A stretch of DNA of 64,000 bases from Microbacterium sp. AB (lineage in GTDB: Bacteria; Actinomycetota; Actinomycetes; Actinomycetales; Microbacteriaceae): NCBI RefSeq assembly GCF_032878875.1, contig NZ_CP118157.1, forward strand, positions 2,790,001 through 2,854,000, written 5' to 3'. Below, piece by piece: positions 26,489 through 34,657 of this stretch. Position 1 is the first letter of the stretch; the number at the start of each line of letters is the position of its first letter. The notes under the pieces are model-generated. The model saw only the letters and a list, made by a program, of their open reading frames with translations. It was not told the origin of the DNA and ran no database searches. The position numbers and the translations under genes were made by a program.

Positions 26489-27586
26489 CTACGACGAGGC
26501 TATGTCGTCCTCCAGCGACTTGACCGCTCGCGCCAGCTGGGGCGCTGCGTACGACCATCGGCACTGAGGAGAAAAGGCCTTCGCCCTCTCGACCAGTTCA
26601 GAACGGCGTGCAGGATCCGACGCGATGCCCGCGACGGCTCGAGCGAGGTCCTCCGGGTCATCGGCACTCACGAGCGCCCCGTAGCCCTCACTGAGCATGT
26701 CGACCTGCGCAGGGATGTCCGTTGCGATCACAGGCACACCCGCCGCAGCGGACTCGAGCATCTTAAACGGCGTCGTCACCTTCGCCATCGACCCTGTGTT
26801 CGACTTCGGACACAGGGTGACGAGGGCACCCGCAACGTATCCCGCAAGTTCTTCCGGTCTGCGACGCCCCAACCATTCGAGCGTCGGTCCCTGCGCGGCT
26901 TCGACCGCCTCCGCCTTTGCACCATCCCCGATCACGAGCAGTTTGAGGCCACGAGGCCACGAGGCAGACCGGTGCGCCTCCAGCATGTAGTCGATTCCCT
27001 GCCACGGCGCCAGGCCTCCGAAGAACAGCACGTAGGGCTCGCCGATATCGACCGGATCGGCGTCGAAGAACACGTCTGAGACACCGCTGGGCATCACCTC
27101 GATCGGCACGTCGGCTCTGGCGGAGCGTTCAGACCGGACCCAATCGGCGAGTCCGCGGTTCACGCACAGCACGTAGGATCCCATCCCCAGGCTTCTCGTC
27201 ATGAGCTTGCGGATACCGGGAACACGGCGGAGCCACGGGTTCGTCTCGTACGTGGAATCGTCGTTCCCTTGAACCAGCAGGAGCACTCTCCCGCCTTTAC
27301 GACGCCATCGAGGCGCGACGAAGGCGACGAACGGATGCCACCGTGTGACGAGAACACCCCGGTGAGCGGCTCGACGCGCCGCCCGCACGAGCCCGATCAG
27401 GCGCGAGATCTTTCCCAGAGCACTCTCGTTCACAGCCTCGGAGAAGATCTGCGACCTCACCGGGATCCCCGCGGAATCCAGCCGCGAGCGCGTTCCGTCC
27501 ATATGGGTGCGGGCCGCAGAGCCGACGCGCGTCGACTCCATCCACAACATGGTGACGCCAACGGGCGGGGTGTTCTCCGTGCTCAT
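26489..27586 (-). CDS. GT4-family glycosyltransferase
   Basis: A 365-residue GT-B glycosyltransferase. The first domain contains VLVTRWHPFVAFVAPRWRRK and SYVLCVNRGLADWVRSE; the second has the family pattern YVLFFGGLAPWQGIDYMLEA, LKLLVIGDGAKAEAVEAA, WLGRRRPEELAGYVAGA, and a modified E-x7-E region FKMLESAAAGVPVIATDI. The stop of the upstream membrane protein overlaps its start by ATGA. It converges on the acyltransferase gene with only 21 bp between stops. Confidence 0.9.
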   Translation of the reverse strand: MSTENTPPVGVTMLWMESTRVGSAARTHMDGTRSRLDSAGIPVRSQIFSEAVNESALGKISRLIGLVRAARRAAHRGVLVTRWHPFVAFVAPRWRRKGGRVLLLVQGNDDSTYETNPWLRRVPGIRKLMTRSLGMGSYVLCVNRGLADWVRSERSARADVPIEVMPSGVSDVFFDADPVDIGEPYVLFFGGLAPWQGIDYMLEAHRSASWPRGLKLLVIGDGAKAEAVEAAQGPTLEWLGRRRPEELAGYVAGALVTLCPKSNTGSMAKVTTPFKMLESAAAGVPVIATDIPAQVDMLSEGYGALVSADDPEDLARAVAGIASDPARRSELVERAKAFSPQCRWSYAAPQLARAVKSLEDDIASS

Positions 27587-28761
27587 CGAGGTCCAATCGT
27601 AGAAGCTTCGACATCCCGGGTGGAATCACCCGACCAGTTCCAGGCCGGCGCTCTTCCCGCCCGGAGCCTCCCCGATCGCAGCGACTGCATAAGCACGAGA
27701 GCCAACGGCATGAGCGGGGTGAAGTGTCTGAGAGCAGAGCCGTAGTCCGGCTCGAACACTGCCTGGACGACACCCACCGCAAGGATGAGCGAAAGCGCCC
27801 GCCTTGCCAACGATCCGTCGAGGACGCTGCGAGAAGGCCAGCGAACCTCCGAGCGGGCAGCCATGAGCGGGAAGAGTTTGGCGAACCCGATCCCCAGCAT
27901 CACGACGATGTACGCGATGCTCGCCGTGAAGGGCAACAGGACGGGCAGGTAGAGAAGCCAGTAGTTCACGAACACATCGACTGCCCCGCCCAGGGGCTGG
28001 GCGGCCGGTTCCAAGGGGACGATCAAGGTGTTCGCGTTGAGATGCCCTTGGACGACTGTCCTGTAGTGGTTGGGATCGACGCCGAGCGCGACGAAGAAGG
28101 CCATGCCCACGGCGACGGACGCAAAGGCTCCCCCGGCCAGCAGGTACCGTATGCGGGCCTGCCAGAGCGTGATCAGTCGATATGCCGCATAGGCGAACGC
28201 GACGATCGCCCAGTAATCGCGGAAGAAGTAGGCATACAACAGCATCGCCCCTACCCCGACGACGTCCCACAAGATGCGACGAGGCAGCGAGATGAGCAAC
28301 ACGACAGGAATCAGGACGAACACGTCCTTCGAGTACTGCCCGAGATAGATGCTCGACAGCAGAAACGCCGAGACGATGTAGAGCGCGACCGGCAGGCTCG
28401 CGGTGCGGCGGCCGGTCCGGAACAACGCCACGAGGATGACGGCACTGGCCGCGAGATATCCAACGATCGCCGCCGCGGTCGGAGCGTCCCCGAGGCCGAT
28501 CCATCGATAGACGATGCCCACCGGCGTGTAAGAACGATCGGTGAAATCCGGGACTCGGCCACTCGCGATGTTGTAGATGCGGTTGGCGTCGCGGTTGAAC
28601 TGATCGGGCAGAACCTCCTCGCGCAGCAGTGTCACAGCAAGACCGAGCGCGAAGCCGAGGATGATCGCCACTTGGAAGAACAACTCGTCGAGACGAGAGG
28701 AGTACCTGAGTCGGCGCGGACGCTGCCGAGCGAAGTCACGACGCAACGGCTTGTCTTCCAT
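27583..28761 (-). CDS. polytopic membrane protein, candidate polysaccharide polymerase (Wzy/EpsG-like)
   Basis: A 392-residue protein with about ten hydrophobic segments and a long loop, in the position where a Wzy polymerase is expected and otherwise missing from the locus. Visible features are an early VAIILGFALGLAVTLL helix, then DQFNRDANRIYNIASG with YTPVGIVYRWIGLGD, and SIYLGQYSKDVFVLIPVVLL; the order resembles EpsG/Wzy-type proteins, though no diagnostic motif proves it. ATG at 28761 preferred over a frame extension to 28818 because the latter has no ribosome site and a non-membrane sequence. The stop overlaps the next glycosyltransferase gene by ATGA. Confidence 0.68.
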   Translation of the reverse strand: MEDKPLRRDFARQRPRRLRYSSRLDELFFQVAIILGFALGLAVTLLREEVLPDQFNRDANRIYNIASGRVPDFTDRSYTPVGIVYRWIGLGDAPTAAAIVGYLAASAVILVALFRTGRRTASLPVALYIVSAFLLSSIYLGQYSKDVFVLIPVVLLISLPRRILWDVVGVGAMLLYAYFFRDYWAIVAFAYAAYRLITLWQARIRYLLAGGAFASVAVGMAFFVALGVDPNHYRTVVQGHLNANTLIVPLEPAAQPLGGAVDVFVNYWLLYLPVLLPFTASIAYIVVMLGIGFAKLFPLMAARSEVRWPSRSVLDGSLARRALSLILAVGVVQAVFEPDYGSALRHFTPLMPLALVLMQSLRSGRLRAGRAPAWNWSGDSTRDVEASTIGPR

Positions 28762-29042
28762 GCCCCTCACAACCGTCTCCGCAACGCTCGAAGGATGTCC
28801 TCGAACCGGCTTCCACACATTGATACCGCGATCCGCCGACCCGTCTCACGGGGCGAGCCACGCACAACCATGCAACTCTATCCCGACGGCCGCGACGCTC
28901 CCTCCGACGTTCTGCGATCTGGAGCCGGAGGTAAGGTGGAGGGGTGCCGTGACAGGGGCACTTCTTCATCCCGGGCGTCGAGAACGTCGGCCACGCACCC
29001 AGGGCGTGAGCAAAAGGCGCCATCGTCAGAAAGCAACGCCCC

Positions 29043-29831
29043 ATGCCAGTCGAAGTCGTCCATTTCAATCCCCTCCGCCGTCGGCCGGGACTGCGAGGCC
29101 GCTTCGTGCCGAAGAGGCCGCTGAACAACTTCGGCGACCTGATCGGCCCGATCATCGTCTCCCATCTGATCGAACAACGAGCACTCCGGCAGCCCGACCG
29201 CGAGCACCGGCTGCTCGCGGTCGGCTCGATCATGAAGCTCTCCCGACCCGGAGACACCGTCTGGGGCACTGGAGTGAATGGGAAGTCGATGGATGCGGGG
29301 GCCGCCCCCGACATCGATGTACGCGCCGTCAGAGGACCAAGGACGCGAGAAACACTTCTCGGTCTGGGAACGGATGTCCCCGAAGTCTACGGCGACCCCG
29401 CTCTTCTCTGGTCTCGATTCTGGCCACGCGAGGACTACTTGCGAGACAACGGTGGCCACACCCGCCACGAGGTCACTGTCGTCCCCAACTTCCACGACCG
29501 GGACAAGGCCGTCGGACCTCACGTCGTGGATCCCCTCCAAGACCCGTTCGAAGTCGTCCGCGAGATCGCGTTGAGCGACTTCGTCTGCGGATCCTCGCTC
29601 CACGGGATCGTGATCGCCGAGTCCTTCGGCATCCCCGCGCGCCTGGTGAAGCCGGGGGCGGAGCCGTCATTCAAGTACGACGACTACTACGCGGGAACCG
29701 GCCGCGAAGTGCATTCTGCTGCCACGTCGGTCGACGAGGCGATCAGACTCGGCGGAGAGCCGCCCGCCGTCTTCGACGGCGACGCGCTGCTCGCGGCGTT
29801 CCCAGAAGACCTCTGGGACAAGGCGGGCTGA
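29043..29831 (+). CDS. polysaccharide pyruvyl transferase family protein, short (ExoV-like)
   Basis: A 262-residue member of the pyruvyltransferase family. It begins with EVVHFNPLRRRPGLRGRF and LNNFGDLIGPIIVSHLIEQR, continues with DTVWGTGVNGKSMDAGAAPD, VRGPRTRETLLGLG, VYGDPALL, VVPNFHD, and ends with the family signature CGSSLHGIVIAESFGIPARL. It is shorter than the protein at 20942 and resembles the ExoV branch. Upstream is a 281-bp divergent gap with no other gene; downstream it converges on the fusion protein gene with 11 bp between stops. Confidence 0.9.
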   Translation: MPVEVVHFNPLRRRPGLRGRFVPKRPLNNFGDLIGPIIVSHLIEQRALRQPDREHRLLAVGSIMKLSRPGDTVWGTGVNGKSMDAGAAPDIDVRAVRGPRTRETLLGLGTDVPEVYGDPALLWSRFWPREDYLRDNGGHTRHEVTVVPNFHDRDKAVGPHVVDPLQDPFEVVREIALSDFVCGSSLHGIVIAESFGIPARLVKPGAEPSFKYDDYYAGTGREVHSAATSVDEAIRLGGEPPAVFDGDALLAAFPEDLWDKAG

Positions 29832-29842
29832 CGGCCAGAGGG

Positions 29843-31984
29843 TCAACATCCTGGAGCCAAGGCGGCGACGCTCGCGGAGACCCCGGACAGCGTCGCGCGT
29901 GCGGATGTCAGGTCGGAGAAGAACGTCTCTCTCTGCGCGAGCGCCGCGAGCCAGACCTCTTCGGAAGATGCTGAGCCGTCGTCCGCGCAGAAGGGCAGGG
30001 ACGCGACGGTCTTGAGCGAGCGGATTACCTTCTCGGGGGATCCGGTGCTGAATCCCAGGGGCACCGCGCCCTCGGTGTAACCGACGATCAGAGCATGGAT
30101 ACGGTCGCTGACGACGGCAACCGCGTCGCCATACACCGCGCGGACCTTCCGTTCATGCACGGCGTGATCATCCTCCGCACTCCACTCGACGATCTCTGCA
30201 TCGAGGCGAGAAGCCAATTGGCGCGCGCGATCGACGTCCCTCCTGACCTGCACGACGACGACGATTCGGGTGCCCGTCGTCTCTGAGACCCGCTGCACGG
30301 CGTCATACCAATCGTCCGCTGGGGCGGGTCTGTCTCCCCTCATCGCGACGGCCACGATCGCACGGTCGGAATGGGTGCGCCAGTCATCGCGCTCGCTTCC
30401 CAGTTTGAAGGCCCAATCGGGCTGGACGTCGCCGATCCCGAAGGCGTCGCGTGTCCAGCGATCGCGCCACGTGACCACGTCCGCGCGCGACGCCAGCGCA
30501 GAGAGCGAGGTGTGTTCCGCAGACGTCCCCGGGCGAAGACTGATGCCTGCCATGACGACGCGCCCGCCGCGCAAGGACACCAAGCGTGCGAGGATCGGCT
30601 GCCATCGTCCCTTACGCTCCTCCTCGGGCGTTCCGACGACCTCGCCGGTGTTGATGCCCAGGACGATTCTTCTCGTCAGCGCATACCGTCCAGCGTGCAG
30701 CAGCCAGGCCATCGGAGACGTGTAGACCACGTCCCCGTCCCTCAGTCCGAGCCCAGATGTGTACCCGGCATCGGGGCCGGCATAGACGTGCAGGGTCCCG
30801 ACCGGTCGCAGAGCGTCCAGATAGGCGCGGCGGAGCAACGAGTCCCCGATGTTGTCTCGTTGTCCCCCTGCATTCACGAAGACCGGCGCCTGCTTGCGCT
30901 CAGCGGCCACCCGAGCAGCTTCGCGGAAGGTGTCAGCGTAAGCGGCTGCGACAGCACGCCAGTCTCTCGAAGAGAGATTCGGTGCTCGCCGCTCCGACTC
31001 ACGGACCTGATGAAGCGCGTTTCGCAACGCCTCGGCATCGAATCGGCCTTCGTACTGGATGACCCATCCCGCGCCGACCTCGCGCGCGATGGCCTCGTTC
31101 GCCTCCGACGCAGGAACGATCACGGGGCGACGGAGGGACAGAGCGACGAGCACGACACCGGAATTGTGCATCTCACTGTACGGGAGCACGATCGCCTCAG
31201 CGGAGGTCATCTCTTGGACCATCTCGGCGTCGCTGACGTGCTCGAGACGGAGAGCCACGTGAGCGTCGTCGCGGTCCCACGCCGAGACCCTCGCCTCGAG
31301 TTCCGCTCCCACGGTCGCTGACGGCTTGCCGACGATGCGGAGCTCATCGCCTTCCTCCGCAGCGTCTCGAAACGCGTCAAGCAATGCGGGTACCGACTTG
31401 TAGGGCTCGATCCTCCCGAAGAATAGGAGGCGTCCTTGCCGAGGCTCTGCGGCCGTGAACGAGCCCAGCTCTTCCTGATAGTCCCCATGGGGAATCACAC
31501 GCACGACTTCGTCGGGCTGCACCGCCGTCGCGGAATTCAGCAGTACTCGCACAGTTGTCAGGCGTTCCAGCTCTCCGAGGAGGCGGCGTTCCATGGAGTC
31601 GCCACGCTCGTGTGGCTCGAGGTTGTGCTGCGTGCGCACAACCGGGGTCTTCGTGAGCCGCAACCGCAGCAGAAGCATGCGGAACAGGATGCGCTGAACT
31701 GCACGCGCCCACGTCTTGCGTGATCGGATCAGGAACTCCGGCCAATGCACGTGGAAGACGTCGTAACGGGCAAGAAGCGCGTGCGTCCAGCGGAAGTAGG
31801 TGAACACGATGTCGTCGGGCGCGTACCTCACCACCTGATCGATGTACTTGATCGTGCGCCCCGGGGCTGCGACGGACTCGAGTACTCGAAGCGGCTTCGT
31901 GCTCAATGTGGTCCCCGGCGTTCCTGATTCGTCTGCGACTTCCCGCGGCTCTCGAAGCGGGATGCAAGCACCTCTGGCGTCCAT
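29843..31984 (-). CDS. fusion of a GT4-like glycosyltransferase and a polysaccharide pyruvyl transferase
   Basis: A 713-residue protein with two enzyme domains. About residues 30-355 are a GT-B glycosyltransferase: DVFHVHWPEFLIRS, PVVRTQHNLEPHERG, RLLFFGRIEPYKSVPALLDA, LRIVGKPSATVG and AIVLPYSEMHNSGVVLVALS. After a junction near residue 360 comes a pyruvyltransferase domain: VFVNAGGQRDNIGDSLLRRA, GVVMAGISLRPG-type region, and VVSDRIHALIVGYTEGAVPL. No frameshift or stop separates them, so this is a true fusion. It would couple sugar addition to pyruvylation. The N-terminus is uncertain: the ATG at 31984 lacks a ribosome site, and a TTG about 26 codons downstream also fits. Confidence 0.85.
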   Translation of the reverse strand: MDARGACIPLREPREVADESGTPGTTLSTKPLRVLESVAAPGRTIKYIDQVVRYAPDDIVFTYFRWTHALLARYDVFHVHWPEFLIRSRKTWARAVQRILFRMLLLRLRLTKTPVVRTQHNLEPHERGDSMERRLLGELERLTTVRVLLNSATAVQPDEVVRVIPHGDYQEELGSFTAAEPRQGRLLFFGRIEPYKSVPALLDAFRDAAEEGDELRIVGKPSATVGAELEARVSAWDRDDAHVALRLEHVSDAEMVQEMTSAEAIVLPYSEMHNSGVVLVALSLRRPVIVPASEANEAIAREVGAGWVIQYEGRFDAEALRNALHQVRESERRAPNLSSRDWRAVAAAYADTFREAARVAAERKQAPVFVNAGGQRDNIGDSLLRRAYLDALRPVGTLHVYAGPDAGYTSGLGLRDGDVVYTSPMAWLLHAGRYALTRRIVLGINTGEVVGTPEEERKGRWQPILARLVSLRGGRVVMAGISLRPGTSAEHTSLSALASRADVVTWRDRWTRDAFGIGDVQPDWAFKLGSERDDWRTHSDRAIVAVAMRGDRPAPADDWYDAVQRVSETTGTRIVVVVQVRRDVDRARQLASRLDAEIVEWSAEDDHAVHERKVRAVYGDAVAVVSDRIHALIVGYTEGAVPLGFSTGSPEKVIRSLKTVASLPFCADDGSASSEEVWLAALAQRETFFSDLTSARATLSGVSASVAALAPGC

Positions 31985-32199
31985 CGCCGAAGCGCGTGGT
32001 GAGCTCTCATCCTAACGAGCCTGCTTCGTCCTTCCCCGACGAGGCCGCACCGCGAGCGGCGACTCGTCGGCCAGGGAAGCGAGGAGCCCACCAGGTCGCC
32101 GTGTCAGAATCGGCCTCGGCACATGCACACCGACCGGGTCACAGCGGGCAACGGACGCGAAGGCGATCGGACTCACAACGTAACCGCGCCTTCACCGAC

Positions 32200-34644
32200 A
32201 TGACGCCCCGCGATCACGTGCCGAGAAAGAGGAACGGCATCGCAGACCATCCTTTGAGCGACAACGGCTCACACGATGCCCGTCCTCACGACTCGCTGAT
32301 CAGCCGACGGCAGATGCTCCACGCAGGATTCTTCGGTGTGCTCGGGGCCTCGCTCGTGCTGCGCGGCTGGGACCTCGCCGACCCCACGCCGCGCGAGAGT
32401 TCCCTTCTCGCGGACGACGCGGAGCCGACGCCTCAGCTACAGGGTGATGGCTTCCTGGTCCGCGCTGAGGGCAAGAGGCCTGCGATCCTCCTCTGCACCG
32501 CGGAGGGCACCCCCGTCCAACGATTCCGGGGGTTCCGCTTCCGCGAGATCGTCTTCACCTCAGGCGTCGCCGTGTTGGCCCACGCAGACGACGGAGCCGC
32601 CGCGATCCGCGTCGACTACGCGCCCGTGGACGACGTCGCCGGAACCGTACGCGCTCATTTCATCCCCCGCGGCCGGAAGCTGGAGATCACGTTCGACTTC
32701 CACGATTTCGAGTCCCTCACTCCGAAGGAAGGGATGATCCTGCGTGAGACATACTCCCGTGACCCCGTCGTCGAGACGGCACACGGCGTATTCGACTGGG
32801 AAAGGGATCCGCGCGGCGGCGTCCCGTTCCAGAGAAGCGGGCGCTTCGTGTACGTGCAAGAGCGCGACGGCGCGCACCTCGCTCTCGTGACAAAGGGCTC
32901 GGCGACCGAGTGGCGTGACAACCGGGCGCTCCATCTACCCCCGACGGAGCTCTCGAGCAGTCATCATCGTTCCACCCTCATCGCGATTCTCGGGGATGAG
33001 TCGCGTCCGCCGATACTCGATGCCGTGGCGAGCGACGCGCCCCTCGCCGGTATGCTCGCGACCTCGCCGCCCTACAATATCTGGGAGGGCACGGACGACT
33101 CCCTCCCCGTCACAGCCAGCGTCTTCAACGGCGGCGATGTGCGGGACGTCGAGCTCAGGTGGATCGCCCATGACTTCGACGGGGGTGTCGTCTCCGAAGG
33201 TTCCCGCACCCTCCGGATGGAGACCGGTGCCGTAAGCGATGTCGAGGTGCAGATCGCCCTCAGAGATCGGGGCATCGCCTTCGTCGAGCTCTCCGCCCGC
33301 TCCCAGGAGGACGAGACCTACACACGGACCAACGTGGCCGTCCTCCCCGCGCACGAGTACGGCGACGACGCGGCGGCATCGATGTTCGGGATCGCGGCCG
33401 CCTATCTCTTCGGCCCACCCGAGGAAAGAGCGCTCCTCCGACGCATCGGCGTGCGGCGCAGCCGGCACACCTACTTCAGCGAGGCGGAGCTGCAGAAGTA
33501 CGGCTTCACTCAGCATCGCATGCGCACACCGCAATCGCTCGATGCGTTCGACGGCGACGCCGAAGGCCTTGACACCTATGTGGCCGAGGAGCTCGATCGT
33601 GCGGAAGAAGCGGGGGCGACACACTACGAGCTCGCCAACGAGTTGAACCGCTGGGGCGAAGGCGCCTTCTCCGGTGACGGCGCCGCGCTGTACGTCCAGA
33701 AGTGGGTGCGGGCGTTCCGGCGGGGCATCCGCGGACGTGCGTCCGACATCGGGCTCATCGCCGTTGGCCTCGCCGGGATGGATGTGCCCTACGCGCGGGC
33801 GATGTTCGAGGCAGACCTGGCGGAGTACGCCGACGCGTTCAACCTCCACCCCGGTCGAGGCAACGTCACACCCGACTACGCACCGGATTGGCAAGCGGTC
33901 GAGAGCGGGGAGGATCGTTCGTGGAACTACTTCGGCGCCCTCAAGGAGGCCCGTGCACTGATCGACGCGTACGCGCCGGGCGGCATGGAGCTCTGGCTCA
34001 CGGAAGTCTACGCGTGCACCCGCCCGAACGCATGGTGGGACGACTCATACCGCCACGCCGCCGAGAACATCGTCCTCTCCGCTGCTCTCGCTCTCTCCGT
34101 CGGCGTCACGTCCATGATGTGGTTCCAGCTCTACGACAACATCAAGGCCAACCCCTACGGTGCCCGTCCCTATGACCGCGAGCATCACTTCGGATTGCTG
34201 CTGCGCGACCTCAGTCCCAAGCCGTCTCTACTGGCCTACGCGGCGGCGGCGGAGAACCTCGACGGGGCGGACTTCCGACGCTGGATTGAGTTCGACGACG
34301 AGAACGTTCGCGGCATGCTCTTCTCGACCCCACGAGGCCCTCTGGCGCTGCTCTGGTATCGAGCCGACGGTCACCGGCTCAACACCGAGGAGGAACGCGA
34401 TGAGAGCTTCTACCCGACACCTGAGCCCTGGATCGATACCTGGGCCACACACAAGACCATGAGACTGAGGACGACAGCCGAGGAGGTCGTCGAGGTCGAC
34501 TGCATTGGTCGACGCAGAGTTCTCGCCGCCCACGACAGCGTCGCGCAGATCACGATCGACGGTGCCGTGAGAATGTACTACGGACTAGATACGACCGATC
34601 TCCGCACCGCGGTGAACGTGCCAGGGGGCCATCGGCAGATCTGA
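32200..34644 (+). CDS. Tat-exported glycoside-hydrolase-like protein (TIM-barrel, clan GH-A type)
   Basis: An 814-residue protein of the polysaccharide locus. A twin-arginine signal (SRRQMLHAGFFGVLGASLVL; arginines at residues 36-37) suggests folded export. A beta-rich first half (to about residue 400) precedes a probable TIM barrel. ELANELNRWG carries glutamate 481, preceded by asparagine as in clan GH-A acid/base residues, and LWLTEVYACTR carries glutamate 602, placed like a nucleophile. The total layout resembles GH39-like polysaccharide-processing hydrolases, but no family was certain. It may trim or modify the polymer made by this locus. The start is tentative: the frame is open to 31906, but residues before 32200 look non-coding and antisense to the neighbouring gene. 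Confidence 0.72.
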   Translation: MTPRDHVPRKRNGIADHPLSDNGSHDARPHDSLISRRQMLHAGFFGVLGASLVLRGWDLADPTPRESSLLADDAEPTPQLQGDGFLVRAEGKRPAILLCTAEGTPVQRFRGFRFREIVFTSGVAVLAHADDGAAAIRVDYAPVDDVAGTVRAHFIPRGRKLEITFDFHDFESLTPKEGMILRETYSRDPVVETAHGVFDWERDPRGGVPFQRSGRFVYVQERDGAHLALVTKGSATEWRDNRALHLPPTELSSSHHRSTLIAILGDESRPPILDAVASDAPLAGMLATSPPYNIWEGTDDSLPVTASVFNGGDVRDVELRWIAHDFDGGVVSEGSRTLRMETGAVSDVEVQIALRDRGIAFVELSARSQEDETYTRTNVAVLPAHEYGDDAAASMFGIAAAYLFGPPEERALLRRIGVRRSRHTYFSEAELQKYGFTQHRMRTPQSLDAFDGDAEGLDTYVAEELDRAEEAGATHYELANELNRWGEGAFSGDGAALYVQKWVRAFRRGIRGRASDIGLIAVGLAGMDVPYARAMFEADLAEYADAFNLHPGRGNVTPDYAPDWQAVESGEDRSWNYFGALKEARALIDAYAPGGMELWLTEVYACTRPNAWWDDSYRHAAENIVLSAALALSVGVTSMMWFQLYDNIKANPYGARPYDREHHFGLLLRDLSPKPSLLAYAAAAENLDGADFRRWIEFDDENVRGMLFSTPRGPLALLWYRADGHRLNTEEERDESFYPTPEPWIDTWATHKTMRLRTTAEEVVEVDCIGRRRVLAAHDSVAQITIDGAVRMYYGLDTTDLRTAVNVPGGHRQI

Positions 34645-34657
34645 GGATCGTCAGATC
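34638..34657. terminator. small hairpin overlapping two convergent stop codons
   Basis: GATCTGA (34638-34644) and TCAGATC (34651-34657) form a 7-bp stem with a 6-bp loop. The left arm contains the stop of the hydrolase gene and the right arm overlaps the stop of the acyltransferase gene transcribed towards it. It may serve as a weak bidirectional terminator; the stem is short and there is no T-run. Confidence 0.35.

Noticed and set aside
29843..31984. Possibility that the glycosyltransferase-pyruvyltransferase fusion is an artefact of a missed stop
   Set aside because: The frame is continuous through the junction with good protein composition on both sides and no internal start with a ribosome site; it is kept as a fusion.
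31906..32199. N-terminal extension of the Tat-exported hydrolase frame back to 31906
   Set aside because: It would place about 100 residues before the twin-arginine signal and overlaps the start of the gene on the other strand; composition is not protein-like.
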